A model generated the notes under the pieces. The model was given only the letters and a program-made list of their open reading frames with translations. It did no database searches and was not told where the DNA came from. A stretch of DNA of 22,132 nt from a virus: the IMG/VR virus record IMGVR_UViG_3300025736_000233, positions 1 to 22,132 of that record, one strand, 5' to 3'. The position numbers and the translations under genes are program-made. Shown here piece by piece: positions 6,114 through 14,970 of this stretch (position 1 is the first letter of the stretch; the number at the start of each line of letters is the position of its first letter).

Positions 6114-8933
6114 TTATCCATCAACAGGTTTTGTTGGAATTGTAGCGGTAATAGAATCATCAAGGTTTCTCTGAATATCCTCAATTCTTTTAGACACAGA
6201 TGGCAATGCCTCTGATGCTTCTACTTCTAAATAATCTGGATAGTAAGTTGTTGAAATCACATGTAATACGTCAGATGTAACACCAGAGATTTCATAATCC
6301 CATCTTGAGGAATCCCATGTAGACTGATCCCAATAGGCAATTGCTTTTTGAGATGATTTTAAGTTTTCGATAGAGATTGTATCCCCTGGTTGGATAGATT
6401 CAATGTCATAGCCCTTAGTTGAATCTTCGCCATTATTATCGTATACCTTTAATATTGTTCTAATTGCTGGTTCCTCCCGCTCATCTAACCACTTATCAGC
6501 TTTAATATCAGCCGTACTTGTCAAAGTTACTCTTAAATCAGCCCACTTTTCTTCTTTCATACCCCATGAAGTGATAGATGAAGTTCGACTATATTTTCTA
6601 TATAGTTGTGGTCCGCCAGCAGGATCTCCGCCAACAAAGTAGAGAACGTTTCTTAAATTATCAATTCTCTTTTCTGGTTTCATATAGAAGATATCCTTGC
6701 CAATATAAAGTTTGTGGTCTGCTGTGGTTGATTTTTCCTTGAAATAAACTACCCCATCAGGGTCAATCCTGAAATACCAACCCTCTGGAGCTAACTCAAC
6801 TGTTTTCTCCATCGCCTGTTTCACTGTATTAACATTAAAGGTGTATGTTGCTATCGTACTGGTTAGGTCAATAGTACTATCCGTATAACTTAAGTGACCT
6901 CCATCAGCTTGATGTTTTTCAATAATGTCTTTCATGATGTTGCCAGGGTCTTCGCTGTAATACTGAAGGGCAGTATATCCATCAGAGTCTTTCAGAATTC
7001 TTAATCCAGATTCAACAACATAACCTAAAATAATTAACTCTAAATATTCTTGGCTTTCGTTAAGAACAGGAGAAAAACTAGCCAAGAACCCCCTGAATAA
7101 TAAGAATCCCGCAGGTTGATCTCTATCATAAACATAAATATCAATTTTTCTATCCAAGACAATATCCTCACCTTCACCGAACGCATCAACTTTTCTAGCT
7201 AATTGAACAGTAACTTCACCCACGCCTCCATTAATTACTGACCTAAAACTTGGTTCAGTTAAAACCTCATCGCCCCATACATCTTTGATATTAGTATCAG
7301 AATAGTACATCTTATAGGCAAATCTCTTCCTAAAATAGGTACTCTTTATAGAGGCAGTAACACTATTATCTTTAGTCTGTATGGCACTCATAAAAGCCTT
7401 AGCAGAGTTTACTTGAGTTTCGTTTGTTCTTAGAATATTGGCTTTAGCTGAGTTAGATTGTTGACCAGCCGATAGAATATTGACTAATGCTGAGTTTACC
7501 TTTGTTAAAATAACAACTATCTGAGCTTTAGCTGAATTATCATCAGTATTATTTTCAACTAGAATATCTGACTTAGCACTATTGGCTTGAGTTTCGTCTG
7601 TTCTTAAGATATTAGATTTAGCTGAACTGGCTTGACTTTTTGTCGGACTAATATCAGCTTTAGCAGAGTTCGACTGTGGAGTATTAATATTCGCTTTAGC
7701 AGAACTATCTTGGATGTTATCAGTGACTAAAATATTTACTTTGGCTGAGTTTACTTGCGAATTTGCAGCTAAGATGTTAGCTATAGCTGAGTTATCAGCC
7801 TTTGTAATAGTAAGTAAATCATCATCTTGGTTTTCACTTGTAGCGGGAGTTGTTGTTGATCCTGAAACACTGGTTCCATAATCTACTCTGATTCTACCTA
7901 TAGAACCTCCTCCTCCATCCCCACCGTCAGGTGATGCCCCACCTGTTCCTTTATTACAAGCGATTAAGTTAGTACCAATCGTTACTACATCACCTTTAAT
8001 TAAAACTGAACCACCAGCACCGCCACCACCTCCACCACATCGGAAATCAGAAGCTCCACCATTCGCACCATCATTAGTTATTGTTCCAGATAGAGTTACG
8101 GTTGGTGAAATTAAGAAAATTATTCCTCCGCCCTTCCCTCCTACACCATGAGTTTGTCCACCATCTGATTGTGAACCACCTCCACCACCTGCTGAACCAA
8201 AAAATATTGTTGTCAAATCAGCAGCACCATAAGATGTACCACCTGTTCCACCTGGATTTTGAGAAGAACCTGAACCGTTTTGTCCTGATACTCCATTGGC
8301 AGAATAGGCTCCTCCACCTCCACCTCCACCACCATCAGCACTATCTGAACCTTCTCCTCCACCCCCACCACCACCGTTAGCACCTGAAGCTAAATCAAAA
8401 TCTTCGTCAGGATGGCTACCACCTTGTTTTCCAGTTTGAGTTCCACTTGAAGCAGAACCAGCTCTATATCCCAAATCATCAGTATCAATAGTTCCAGCAA
8501 CAGTAATTGAAGTACTCGCACAAATAGCAACAAATCCTCCAACATCCCCACCCCAAGTAGTCCCAGTTAAAATCTGTTCAGAAGGACAACTAAAAGTCGT
8601 ATATTGAGGAACTAAAATAATCTGAGATTGATCATCTCCAGAATCCTGATAGGAATTAACAATGTTTGTAGTAAAAGTAACTAGAGTATCTTCAGTTGAA
8701 TCTACAGTACAAATCTCCCATGTTCCTGCATTAGTTGTAGTATTGCCCCTTGCTTTGTGAAGGATAACTATATCACCTGCTGAGAAAGAAGCCTCGTCTC
8801 CAGAAGCTACATCTACATGATCATCAGTAGCTGTTCCACTGCATGATTTGTAAACGTTTAAGGTTTCTGTTCCGCTAACGGTTTTAACTCCGTCTGCTCC
8901 GCTTCCGTAGATTGTTTGGGGTATCTGTGCCAT
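6114..8933 (-). CDS. Tail hub (Tal-like) protein with N-terminal Gly-rich adhesin and SAK linker, 939 residues
   Basis: There are three parts. Residues 1-370 are a Gly-rich adhesin-like domain paralogous to the 378-residue fibre at 1707-2843. Residues 381-529 are 11 SAK repeats. Residues about 531-939 read as a siphovirus tail-hub/tail-associated domain, with FAYKMYYSDTNIKDVWGDEV, SFRSVINGGVGEVTVQLARK, EGEDIVLDRKIDIYVYD, GFLLFRGFLASF and a late GDTISIENL motif. This pattern is common in proteins that follow the distal tail gene. The position directly after the distal tail gene supports the hub call. The order is unusual, since hub domains normally come first and adhesins last. The start at 8933 has an AGGAGG site 7 bases upstream. 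Confidence 0.85.
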   Translation of the reverse strand: MAQIPQTIYGSGADGVKTVSGTETLNVYKSCSGTATDDHVDVASGDEASFSAGDIVILHKARGNTTTNAGTWEICTVDSTEDTLVTFTTNIVNSYQDSGDDQSQIILVPQYTTFSCPSEQILTGTTWGGDVGGFVAICASTSITVAGTIDTDDLGYRAGSASSGTQTGKQGGSHPDEDFDLASGANGGGGGGGEGSDSADGGGGGGGGAYSANGVSGQNGSGSSQNPGGTGGTSYGAADLTTIFFGSAGGGGGSQSDGGQTHGVGGKGGGIIFLISPTVTLSGTITNDGANGGASDFRCGGGGGGAGGSVLIKGDVVTIGTNLIACNKGTGGASPDGGDGGGGSIGRIRVDYGTSVSGSTTTPATSENQDDDLLTITKADNSAIANILAANSQVNSAKVNILVTDNIQDSSAKANINTPQSNSAKADISPTKSQASSAKSNILRTDETQANSAKSDILVENNTDDNSAKAQIVVILTKVNSALVNILSAGQQSNSAKANILRTNETQVNSAKAFMSAIQTKDNSVTASIKSTYFRKRFAYKMYYSDTNIKDVWGDEVLTEPSFRSVINGGVGEVTVQLARKVDAFGEGEDIVLDRKIDIYVYDRDQPAGFLLFRGFLASFSPVLNESQEYLELIILGYVVESGLRILKDSDGYTALQYYSEDPGNIMKDIIEKHQADGGHLSYTDSTIDLTSTIATYTFNVNTVKQAMEKTVELAPEGWYFRIDPDGVVYFKEKSTTADHKLYIGKDIFYMKPEKRIDNLRNVLYFVGGDPAGGPQLYRKYSRTSSITSWGMKEEKWADLRVTLTSTADIKADKWLDEREEPAIRTILKVYDNNGEDSTKGYDIESIQPGDTISIENLKSSQKAIAYWDQSTWDSSRWDYEISGVTSDVLHVISTTYYPDYLEVEASEALPSVSKRIEDIQRNLDDSITATIPTKPVDG
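7347..7793 (-). repeat. SAK repeat block, 11 units
   Basis: In-frame repeats in the hub protein (residues 381-529), with units such as NSAKVNILVTDNIQD, SSAKANINTPQS, SSAKSNILRTDETQA and NSALVNILSAGQQS. They join the Gly-rich adhesin to the hub domain. The DNA at 7663-7691 is identical to two segments inside the giant repeat gene near 20.3 and 20.9 kb. Confidence 0.9.
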
Positions 8934-8944
8934 AAGCTATCCTC

Positions 8945-9721
8945 CTATAAATACCTCGGAGAATAGGATATCTTTAAATTTCCCCCTTGCACTCCTCCTC
9001 CGAAAGTAATTTTAAAACTCTGACTCCCTGGTTCCCATCGAGAAAATACACCAGTATGATTCCGTTGCGTTACATCTTGTAACACTTTGAAAGTCTTATA
9101 ATCGAAAGTCATTGATGAGCTATAACTCAATATCGTTCCGTTATCACTGCCAGCCCAATCAACATATTCACCTGAGTTTAATATTTCTAATCTAACTCCT
9201 GATGTAGTAGTTGTCCCAGAACCAGATGTAGTTTCATATCTAAGAGATGGCTCAGCAAAATATGATCCAGAAATCGTAGTTGTAAAAGTCTGTGCTGATG
9301 TCCCAGAAACGATTGTCATTGTAGCCGTAATCTCATCAGTATAAGCAAAAGGATCAGCACATAGGAACTCTGCTTCATATGGAACGAAATCCTGAGCATA
9401 GTGTGGATCAGAGACAGAAACATAAGTACACGTAGCTGTGTATGTTCTATCAGTATCAATCTTAAGAATTTGTGATACTTTCTGAAGCTCCGTATTAAGA
9501 CTATCTATCTTGCTTTTCAAATCTGATGGACTTGAACCTAAAATATAACCTCTAATTCTAATCCTCTTATCCCCAAACTCTTCGGATAAAAGTTTAACTC
9601 CAGGTTTCCTTGAGATTGGTTTTGTTGTATCATCTCTTACTGGCCAACCACGATAAGTGATATTAGTTGTTATATAGTTGTCATCTTGTAGACTAAATCC
9701 TGAAAATTCTGGAAGTGCCAT
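8945..9721 (-). CDS. Distal tail protein (Dit-like), 258 residues
   Basis: The first 130 residues follow the siphovirus distal-tail pattern: MALPEFSGFSLQDDNYITTN, RGWPVRDDTTKPISRKPG, KRIRIRGYILGSSPSDLKSKIDSLN, and SDPHYAQDFVPYEAEFLCADPF. This N-terminal domain makes the hexameric ring at the tail tip. The C-terminal part (about 131-258) is beta-rich and Thr/Ser-rich, possibly a galectin-like or carbohydrate-binding domain. It lies between the tape measure gene (3-nt gap) and the hub gene, the standard position for this protein. The TAG stop is followed by the AGGAGG site of the hub gene. Confidence 0.85.
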   Translation of the reverse strand: MALPEFSGFSLQDDNYITTNITYRGWPVRDDTTKPISRKPGVKLLSEEFGDKRIRIRGYILGSSPSDLKSKIDSLNTELQKVSQILKIDTDRTYTATCTYVSVSDPHYAQDFVPYEAEFLCADPFAYTDEITATMTIVSGTSAQTFTTTISGSYFAEPSLRYETTSGSGTTTTSGVRLEILNSGEYVDWAGSDNGTILSYSSSMTFDYKTFKVLQDVTQRNHTGVFSRWEPGSQSFKITFGGGVQGGNLKISYSPRYL

Positions 9722-9724
9722 ATA

Positions 9725-12175
9725 TTACCACCCTGCTCCCGACTGAGCTAACTCCATCCTACGACCGAGGATGTCACTAACTCTATTTGCTAATTCGTTT
9801 ACTCTTGATGAACTATCTAAATTGAATGATCCAGTAATATTAACAGTAATTCCACCTGTACCTAACCCAGAGTTAACATCAACCCCAGTTGTAGGAATAA
9901 CTCTTTCTCCTCCATGAGCCATAATTGGCACTGCCGTACCTACTGCCCCAGGAACAATACCCCCATGTTGCCCTGTCCATCCAGGCGCTTCATGTCTAGT
10001 TCCTACCCCTCGTTCAACTCCTGATACTGTAAACCACTCCCTTATCTTTGAAATTGCATCTCCAATCTTACTTATTAAATTACCCCAAGCTGTTTCTTCG
10101 CTTTCTACAGCCTTTACTACATCTTTACTAGATTCTATTTTCCTTTTTTCCTCGTCCTGTATATTTATAAGAGCTGTTTGACTATCTTCTACAGATGTAG
10201 TCACGTCTTCGTTAGCAACTTCTAGATTACCCAAAGCCCCTTCAAGCACAAGTTCCTGTTCACGAGCTTCAAGCGAATCTTTACCATACTGGAGAGTGAC
10301 TTCTGATAATGTTCTAGTAGCTCTTTCGACTGCGAGAACAGCACGTTTTTGTCTGAGTTTTGCTGCATCGGCATCATCAGCAACCTTCTCTCCTATTCTA
10401 TAAGCTTCATCTAAATCGCTTTGTGCCTGTATCTCTCCTCTTTTAGCCGCACTAATCAAATCTGTCTTTGTTATCAAAATATCGGATTTTAAAATCATTA
10501 AGCCCATCGCTGTCGTAGCTCCTGCAATCGCAAGGGTCAAAGCTACTAAGGGATGAGCTGCTAATAACATCAGTGCTGGAATAAGTCTTGTGGCAATTGT
10601 GTTTACAAGACCAACCATCCCCAGCTTTAAAACACCAATAGCTTGTACTACTACACCAAGATAAACTAATACTGGTCCTAATGCTGCTACGAACATAGCA
10701 AACTTAATAATGTTTTTCCTTACTCCTTCATCCAAATCTGTAAATTTCTTAGCTAACTGAAGAACCTTGTCTATCATAGGGACAATTATTGGTACGATAT
10801 CTCTCCCCACGAATTCCTTAAACTCATCAAATTTTGCGTTTAACCTACCAAACTGAACAGCTGCTGAACCAGAAGATATACCAAGAGCTGTCATCATCCT
10901 ATCCATGTTTTTCTGATCGTCACTTGTTTCTTTAATAATTCTATCGTATTCAGATACTGTTGCAGTTCCATCATCCATCATTTTGATAAATCTATCTACA
11001 TGATGCCTACCAGCAATAACAGTTGCTGTGTTCATCTTCTGAATATCATCCATGTTTTTCCACTCCACAGCCAATTCTTTAAGAATATCATCCATACCTT
11101 TCATCTCACCAGTTCCAGTTACTATACTACCGACATATTCCTCAGTTGTCCCTGTTGCTGCTGCGATCTGTTTATTATAAGCACTAATTTGTGTTGAAAT
11201 CTTAGCTATCTGTTTTTCTTCTTTCTCACCTACTTCTCCAGCTTCCTCAGAAACAGCTATATAGTCTCTTAACTTTTCTTCTTGTTTTGTTTTCAACTTG
11301 ATTAATCTCTCTACCTCATCTGAGTTTCCACCTATCGTTTTAGTCAGGGTTGCAGTTCTTTCTTCTGTTGTTTCAATACTAATTCCAAGCCTTTCAAACT
11401 CATCTTTAATTGCTGCTGTTGGTGCTATAATTCTAGAAAATACCGTTTTAAGTGAACGAGCAGCTAGTGTGGCTTTTTCACCCCTACCAATTAAAACACT
11501 CATCATCGCACCAACTTCTTTAATCCCTAATCCAGCCAATTTTCCAATAGACGCTACTCTCCCTAAACCAACTGAAAAATCACTTAATTGAGCAGCACCA
11601 GCATCTTCAACAGCGTTAATATCTGCTATTGTTTGAGTTAGTTCTTTTCCAGTAACGCCATAGTTTTGCATCACAGCCACAACTAAATCCATAGATTTAG
11701 CCAAATCCAAGTTACCTAATTTAGACACTTCAACAGCCTTGGTAGTACCATCAATTATCTCTTGTGTTTGAAAGCCCATAGCTGCAAGTTCCTGCATCAC
11801 ATCTATAATTTCGACCTTATTCATACCCCAATAGAGAGCTAATTCCTGTGCTGCTGGAATTAAATTAGCGTTCATCTCTGCTGCTGTTCCACTAAATACC
11901 TTTTGCAATCGACGAGTGGCTGTATCAACTGCAACGAATTTATCAACGGCTACTTTACCAAAAGCAACGATAGGTGCAGTTAATTCAACAGAAAGGACAC
12001 GACCAGTCCTTTGCATGTTTCTCCCCATCTCCTCTAGCCTCTTACCAGAAGATTTGGTCACAGTTTCAATCTTTTGTCCCATACCAGCAACGGCTTGGGA
12101 AACTTTTTGTAACCCCGCCTCTACTTGAGCTGCTCCTATGAGCTTAAGTGCGATTAAGACTTCTCTACTCGCCAT
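9725..12175 (-). CDS. Tail tape measure protein, 816 residues
   Basis: The N-terminal 350 residues match the TP901-1/PhageMin tape-measure pattern: REVLIALKLIGAAQVEAGLQ, RTGRVLSVELTAPIVAFGKV, FVAVDTATRRLQKVF, AAQELALYWGMNKVE and LAAMGF. Helical coiled segments occur near residues 290-345 and 580-690. A hydrophobic stretch at about 487-562 (FAMFVAALGPVLVYLGVVV and onward) is the likely membrane-active part. The C-terminus holds a Gly/His-rich linker (HEAPGWTGQHGGIVPG). No peptidase domain is seen. Known scaling of about 0.15 nm of tail per residue would predict a tail near 120 nm. The gene follows the chaperone frameshift product after 2 bases. Confidence 0.93.
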   Translation of the reverse strand: MASREVLIALKLIGAAQVEAGLQKVSQAVAGMGQKIETVTKSSGKRLEEMGRNMQRTGRVLSVELTAPIVAFGKVAVDKFVAVDTATRRLQKVFSGTAAEMNANLIPAAQELALYWGMNKVEIIDVMQELAAMGFQTQEIIDGTTKAVEVSKLGNLDLAKSMDLVVAVMQNYGVTGKELTQTIADINAVEDAGAAQLSDFSVGLGRVASIGKLAGLGIKEVGAMMSVLIGRGEKATLAARSLKTVFSRIIAPTAAIKDEFERLGISIETTEERTATLTKTIGGNSDEVERLIKLKTKQEEKLRDYIAVSEEAGEVGEKEEKQIAKISTQISAYNKQIAAATGTTEEYVGSIVTGTGEMKGMDDILKELAVEWKNMDDIQKMNTATVIAGRHHVDRFIKMMDDGTATVSEYDRIIKETSDDQKNMDRMMTALGISSGSAAVQFGRLNAKFDEFKEFVGRDIVPIIVPMIDKVLQLAKKFTDLDEGVRKNIIKFAMFVAALGPVLVYLGVVVQAIGVLKLGMVGLVNTIATRLIPALMLLAAHPLVALTLAIAGATTAMGLMILKSDILITKTDLISAAKRGEIQAQSDLDEAYRIGEKVADDADAAKLRQKRAVLAVERATRTLSEVTLQYGKDSLEAREQELVLEGALGNLEVANEDVTTSVEDSQTALINIQDEEKRKIESSKDVVKAVESEETAWGNLISKIGDAISKIREWFTVSGVERGVGTRHEAPGWTGQHGGIVPGAVGTAVPIMAHGGERVIPTTGVDVNSGLGTGGITVNITGSFNLDSSSRVNELANRVSDILGRRMELAQSGAGW

Positions 12176-12177
12176 AT

Positions 12178-12755
12178 TTACTTTTTAGCATCTCTGATTT
12201 TTCTTACGATGCTTTCAGCCTCCTCATAAATTGCTATTCTTTCTAAAAACCAGAGTGGTTGGGACATAATCTCCCAATAATTCCACCCAGTTTTTTTACT
12301 AATAATCACTTCGTTAAAACCTGATATAAGCTTTGGTTTACTAGACTTAAGGCTTATCACAAGTTTCGTTATTAATTTTTTTTTTGGTCTGTTGTTAACC
12401 TTTTCTCCCCAGTAAGATCAGTAACCTTCTGTACTAGAAAGTCATAATCTTTACGAGGAAGTTTTTTGATGTTTTCTACGGTCGGTTTGATATCTTTACC
12501 ATCCTTGTCGGTAAAGTCCCAACCCTTAACCATAACCTTTAAGGTCGCCTCTTGAGCTTCATAATACCTAGATGCTCTAATACTCATAGCAGTACTGGTC
12601 TGACCAGCCACTATGGGAACTGAAGTATCTGTAGTATAAATCTTCTCTATTTCTAGAGAATCATTAGCTATAAGGCAATCGTACAATTCAACCTTACCCC
12701 CTGTTTCTGGGAGTGAAATAGAAATCGTACCCCTAAAATCTTTTAATACGGGCAT
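12178..12755 (-). CDS. Tail assembly chaperone, -1 frameshift fusion (gpGT-like), about 192 residues
   Basis: A -1 slip on the A10 run at 12385-12376 joins the 127-residue frame (12372-12755) to the downstream frame ending at 12178. After the slip the frame reads K-L-I-T-K-L-V-I-S-L-K without a stop. The downstream part contains TGWNYWEIMSQPLWFLERIAI, a hallmark of the T portion of tail assembly chaperones. That part has no ATG and no ribosome site before its only GTG. In lambda-like phages the G and GT proteins bind the tape measure and recruit tail-tube subunits. The location between tail tube and tape measure is exactly right. Both products are expected, with the fusion as the minor one. 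Confidence 0.85.
12372..12755 (-). CDS. Tail assembly chaperone, unshifted product (gpG-like), 127 residues
   Basis: The product of normal decoding stops at TAA right after the A10 run (ending DQKKN). It starts MPVLKDFRGTISISLPETGG and contains QEATLKVMVKGWDFTDKDGK and IKKLPRKDYDFLVQKVTDLT. This is the small alpha/beta chaperone pattern typical between major tail protein and tape measure. A GGAGGG ribosome site lies 6 bases before the ATG at 12755. It should be the abundant form, with the frameshift fusion as the minor form. Confidence 0.85.
   Translation of the reverse strand: MPVLKDFRGTISISLPETGGKVELYDCLIANDSLEIEKIYTTDTSVPIVAGQTSTAMSIRASRYYEAQEATLKVMVKGWDFTDKDGKDIKPTVENIKKLPRKDYDFLVQKVTDLTGEKRLTTDQKKN
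12376..12385 (-). other. Programmed -1 ribosomal frameshift site (A10)
   Basis: The minus strand carries ten consecutive A residues, read in zero frame as CAA AAA AAA AAT then TAA. The run lies immediately before the zero-frame stop, and the -1 frame continues into the T-like segment. Sequence length error in the homopolymer is the main alternative. Confidence 0.8.
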
Positions 12756-12793
12756 ATGTACCCTCCTTTTTTAATTAATTATTAATTCAGATT

Positions 12794-13747
12794 TTAATAA
12801 ACGTCACTCTTGTCGTTTCCAAGTCTGACATCAATCAGTCTAGCTCCTGCGTCTACTTTGTCTTCAGCTACAAAATTGCAGTTTGCAACAAAGAAGTCGT
12901 CTAGTCCTGTTGTGATTTCATTCTCGTTTAGTCTAAATTCTGGAATCCTGATTCGCATCTCTTCATTAGCGTTACCTGTGAAAGTGATCTCCATAGCTCG
13001 TTTATTCAGAGCATAATAGGCATCCCTATCAGTAACAGAATCAAAGAAGACTGTGTATGAACCAGATACTCTGCATCCTTTTGTTCGGATAGCTGAGACA
13101 TCTGCACTTCCACTTCTGTGAATCATCTCCAACTCGTTAGCAATAGTCAAACTAAAGTCATTAATTGCTGTCGCGCTAGCTGAACTAGCTGCCGAAAGAG
13201 TTGATCCAAATTTAACAGACATATCTGGGAAAGCAAAAACTGTTCCAGAAGTTGTTGTCGCTGTTTGAGCTGAAACTACGGTTGGGAATTTACCCATCAT
13301 AGATGCTGTCAAAGTAGCTAAACCATCTGAAATCTCAAGATTGAGTTCGTTAGTAGCAACATAAGTATATTGCTGAACGTCAGTGTCTCTACCCTGAATG
13401 ATAGTCGCTGTCTTAGGAGTATTTCCAGAAGCTGTTACATAGAAAGTGTGGTAATTAGGTGTGCCAGTAGTCAACTGTTCGTTGCCCATAGCTGCCTTCC
13501 AAAGATAACCTGAATTGTGAACATCACAATTTATAGCCAAGTCTCCTTCAGACCACTGCTTGCCACTAACAGAATCTTTATCCATCAATCTTGATGTCTT
13601 TGAGGCAATATCCTCAATAGGCTCATGATGGCCTCTCATCGAAATATCAGTGTAAGGTAAATATACATCTGGTGTTGTATTGGCCTCCCCAGGAGTCGTT
13701 TCAAGAGCGAACCCTGCGTAGCCAAGTCTACCAATTGTTATTGACAT
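12794..13747 (-). CDS. Major tail (tube) protein, 317 residues
   Basis: The N-terminus, MSITIGRLGYAGFALETTPG with VYLPYTDISMRGHHEPIED, matches the pattern of siphovirus tail-tube proteins that form stacked hexameric rings. It continues with GDLAINCDVHNSGYLWKAAMG, LEISDGLATLTASMMG and a C-terminal NFVAEDKVDAGARLIDVRL. Long beta-rich stretches with Thr/Ser-rich loops are typical. It lies between the tail terminator and the chaperone gene. The ATG at 13747 is preceded by a translation leader shared almost base for base with the major capsid gene, which fits the high demand for both proteins. Confidence 0.88.
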   Translation of the reverse strand: MSITIGRLGYAGFALETTPGEANTTPDVYLPYTDISMRGHHEPIEDIASKTSRLMDKDSVSGKQWSEGDLAINCDVHNSGYLWKAAMGNEQLTTGTPNYHTFYVTASGNTPKTATIIQGRDTDVQQYTYVATNELNLEISDGLATLTASMMGKFPTVVSAQTATTTSGTVFAFPDMSVKFGSTLSAASSASATAINDFSLTIANELEMIHRSGSADVSAIRTKGCRVSGSYTVFFDSVTDRDAYYALNKRAMEITFTGNANEEMRIRIPEFRLNENEITTGLDDFFVANCNFVAEDKVDAGARLIDVRLGNDKSDVY

Positions 13748-13748
13748 A

Positions 13749-13773
13749 ATTTATTTTCACCACCTTTCAAATG
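13749..13773 (-). promoter_or_regulatory. Translation leader of the tail-tube gene, shared with capsid gene
   Basis: The 25 bases upstream of the start (CATTTGAAAGGTGGTGAA then AATAAAT) match the capsid leader at 16766-16790 at 24 of 25 positions. The element includes the ribosome site AAAGGTGGTGA and the TGA stop of the upstream gene. Confidence 0.7.
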
Positions 13774-14189
13774 CTGTCAACGATATCTATAGCGTTGACA
13801 TCAATTTCTAATAATCGTGTAGCGTGTTCACGGATAGTATAGTCAGCCCGCCACACAATTGGCTCAACATACTTGCATGTACCTGATAGTGTAGTATCCA
13901 TATCTAGTGCCTTCTCAAATTCATCTATAACCGATGTCATTATGTCCTCAGCCTCTTCTGGAGTCTGACCAGTTCCTTTTTGCCTCTCCTGATAGAGTTT
14001 AATAGTAAACCCTCTTCGTCTCAAGTTATGAGCAGTTGAAGCAAACTCAGCTTCGCCATCTCTTAATGTAAGTGTAGCATATGGGTACTTTCCATCAACA
14101 TTGGAAACCTCCCAATCCCACGCTCCTTTCAGAGATTGCATCTCGTTTAACTTTGTCAATAGTTTTACGCGAATTGCTGACACACTCAT
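13767..14189 (-). CDS. Tail terminator-like protein, 140 residues
   Basis: The size, the mixed alpha/beta pattern and the position directly before the tail-tube gene match the tail terminator/completion proteins that cap the tube before it joins the head. Visible segments are IRVKLLTKLNEMQSLKGAWD, YPYATLTLRDGEAEF, RRRGFTIKLYQERQ, a helix EEAEDIMTSVIDEFEKAL, and a final VWRADYTIRE with RLLEIDVN. It overlaps the upstream gp10-like gene by 4 nt. The ATG at 14189 is preceded by AAAGGTGGT. Identification rests on order and pattern rather than a diagnostic motif. Confidence 0.75.
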   Translation of the reverse strand: MSVSAIRVKLLTKLNEMQSLKGAWDWEVSNVDGKYPYATLTLRDGEAEFASTAHNLRRRGFTIKLYQERQKGTGQTPEEAEDIMTSVIDEFEKALDMDTTLSGTCKYVEPIVWRADYTIREHATRLLEIDVNAIDIVDSI

Positions 14190-14638
14190 CTTACCACCTT
14201 TTCTATTGAATTTTCCACTGCTCTATAAAAGAACAATTTAACCTTATCAAAAGTTGCTTCAAAAAATTTATATGCTTTTTGTGGTTTGCGACTAATTGCT
14301 CTTGCAACTAAGAAAGATTCCTCGTCTGATAGACCCATATGTTTAATATTAGGCCAGTGAGCCGATGCACCTTCTTCTGCAAAAATAGCATAATCCCTTG
14401 GAAGTGAACCATCAGATGATCTTGAACCACCAGCACCTATTTCCCTATATCCAACACTTTTCTTTGTTACTGCCATACTATCAGCAAGAGCACCAGTATT
14501 TACAGGTGCACCAGCACTCAAATCATCTTTAACAAAATCTGCTGTTTGATCCAAAACATCCTCCACCTCTCTAGGAAGTACTTTAGCCATACCAGTAAGA
14601 TCAGCCATTAACTTCTTATCACCAGTTATTGTTATCAT
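14186..14638 (-). CDS. HK97 gp10-type neck/tail-completion protein, 150 residues
   Basis: The motif GAPVNTGALADSMAV (about residues 43-57) is the signature of the HK97 gp10/putative tail-component family. It is preceded by the typical helix KVLPREVEDVLDQTADFVKD. IFAEEGASAHWPNIKH matches the family's usual E-x-G-T/A-x-x-x-x-A/P segment, and the C-terminal helix FDKVKLFFYRAVENSIEKVV is also typical. The protein joins the completed head to the tail. It overlaps both neighbours by 4 nt, indicating coupled translation within the neck gene run. Confidence 0.88.
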   Translation of the reverse strand: MITITGDKKLMADLTGMAKVLPREVEDVLDQTADFVKDDLSAGAPVNTGALADSMAVTKKSVGYREIGAGGSRSSDGSLPRDYAIFAEEGASAHWPNIKHMGLSDEESFLVARAISRKPQKAYKFFEATFDKVKLFFYRAVENSIEKVVR

Positions 14639-14967
14639 ACGTTGTCCTCGTCAAATTTAACTAAAGTTAATTCATAATGTGGGGCAGGATCCATCGACCA
14701 ATCTTCTATTCCCTTTACTCTTAATATTTCACCTGTTCCTGAAACAGTCACATAATCTGAAACTAATATTCCCGATGTAGTAGTAAAGCCAATATATGTT
14801 TGTCCTAAAACACCTTGAGCAATTGCTGTCTCTGCTGGAGAAGCTGGTTGAAGTTGTACTTTAACGGCTGCTAAAGCTGAATTTATCTGATACTGTTCCT
14901 TTGAAGTATCAGTAGTATCTTTAGTTAATCGCTTGATACTGATAATAGCATCTGTAATTACACTCAT
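14635..14967 (-). CDS. Head closure/head-tail stopper protein, 110 residues
   Basis: The product is a small beta-barrel-like protein: TDAIISIKRLTKDTTDTSKE, AVKVQLQP, VLGQTYIGFTT, DYVTVSGTGEILRVKGIEDW and HYELTLVKFD. This length and strand pattern fits SPP1 gp16-like/HK97 gp7-like head closure proteins, which plug the portal channel after packaging. The gene sits between the connector and the gp10-like gene, as expected. The ribosome site is AAGGTGG, 8-10 bases before the ATG. No diagnostic motif is present, so the name depends on order and fold pattern. Confidence 0.75.
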   Translation of the reverse strand: MSVITDAIISIKRLTKDTTDTSKEQYQINSALAAVKVQLQPASPAETAIAQGVLGQTYIGFTTTSGILVSDYVTVSGTGEILRVKGIEDWSMDPAPHYELTLVKFDEDNV

Positions 14968-14970
14968 ACT

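Noticed and set aside
1707-8933. Diversity-generating retroelement acting on the fibre genes
   Set aside because: No reverse transcriptase gene and no template/variable repeat pair with adenine-directed differences are seen in the window; the similarities are ordinary paralogy.
12178-12360. An independent 60-residue gene starting at GTG
   Set aside because: There is no ribosome site, its frame is open back to the A10 run, and it carries a chaperone T motif. It is better read as the frameshifted extension.
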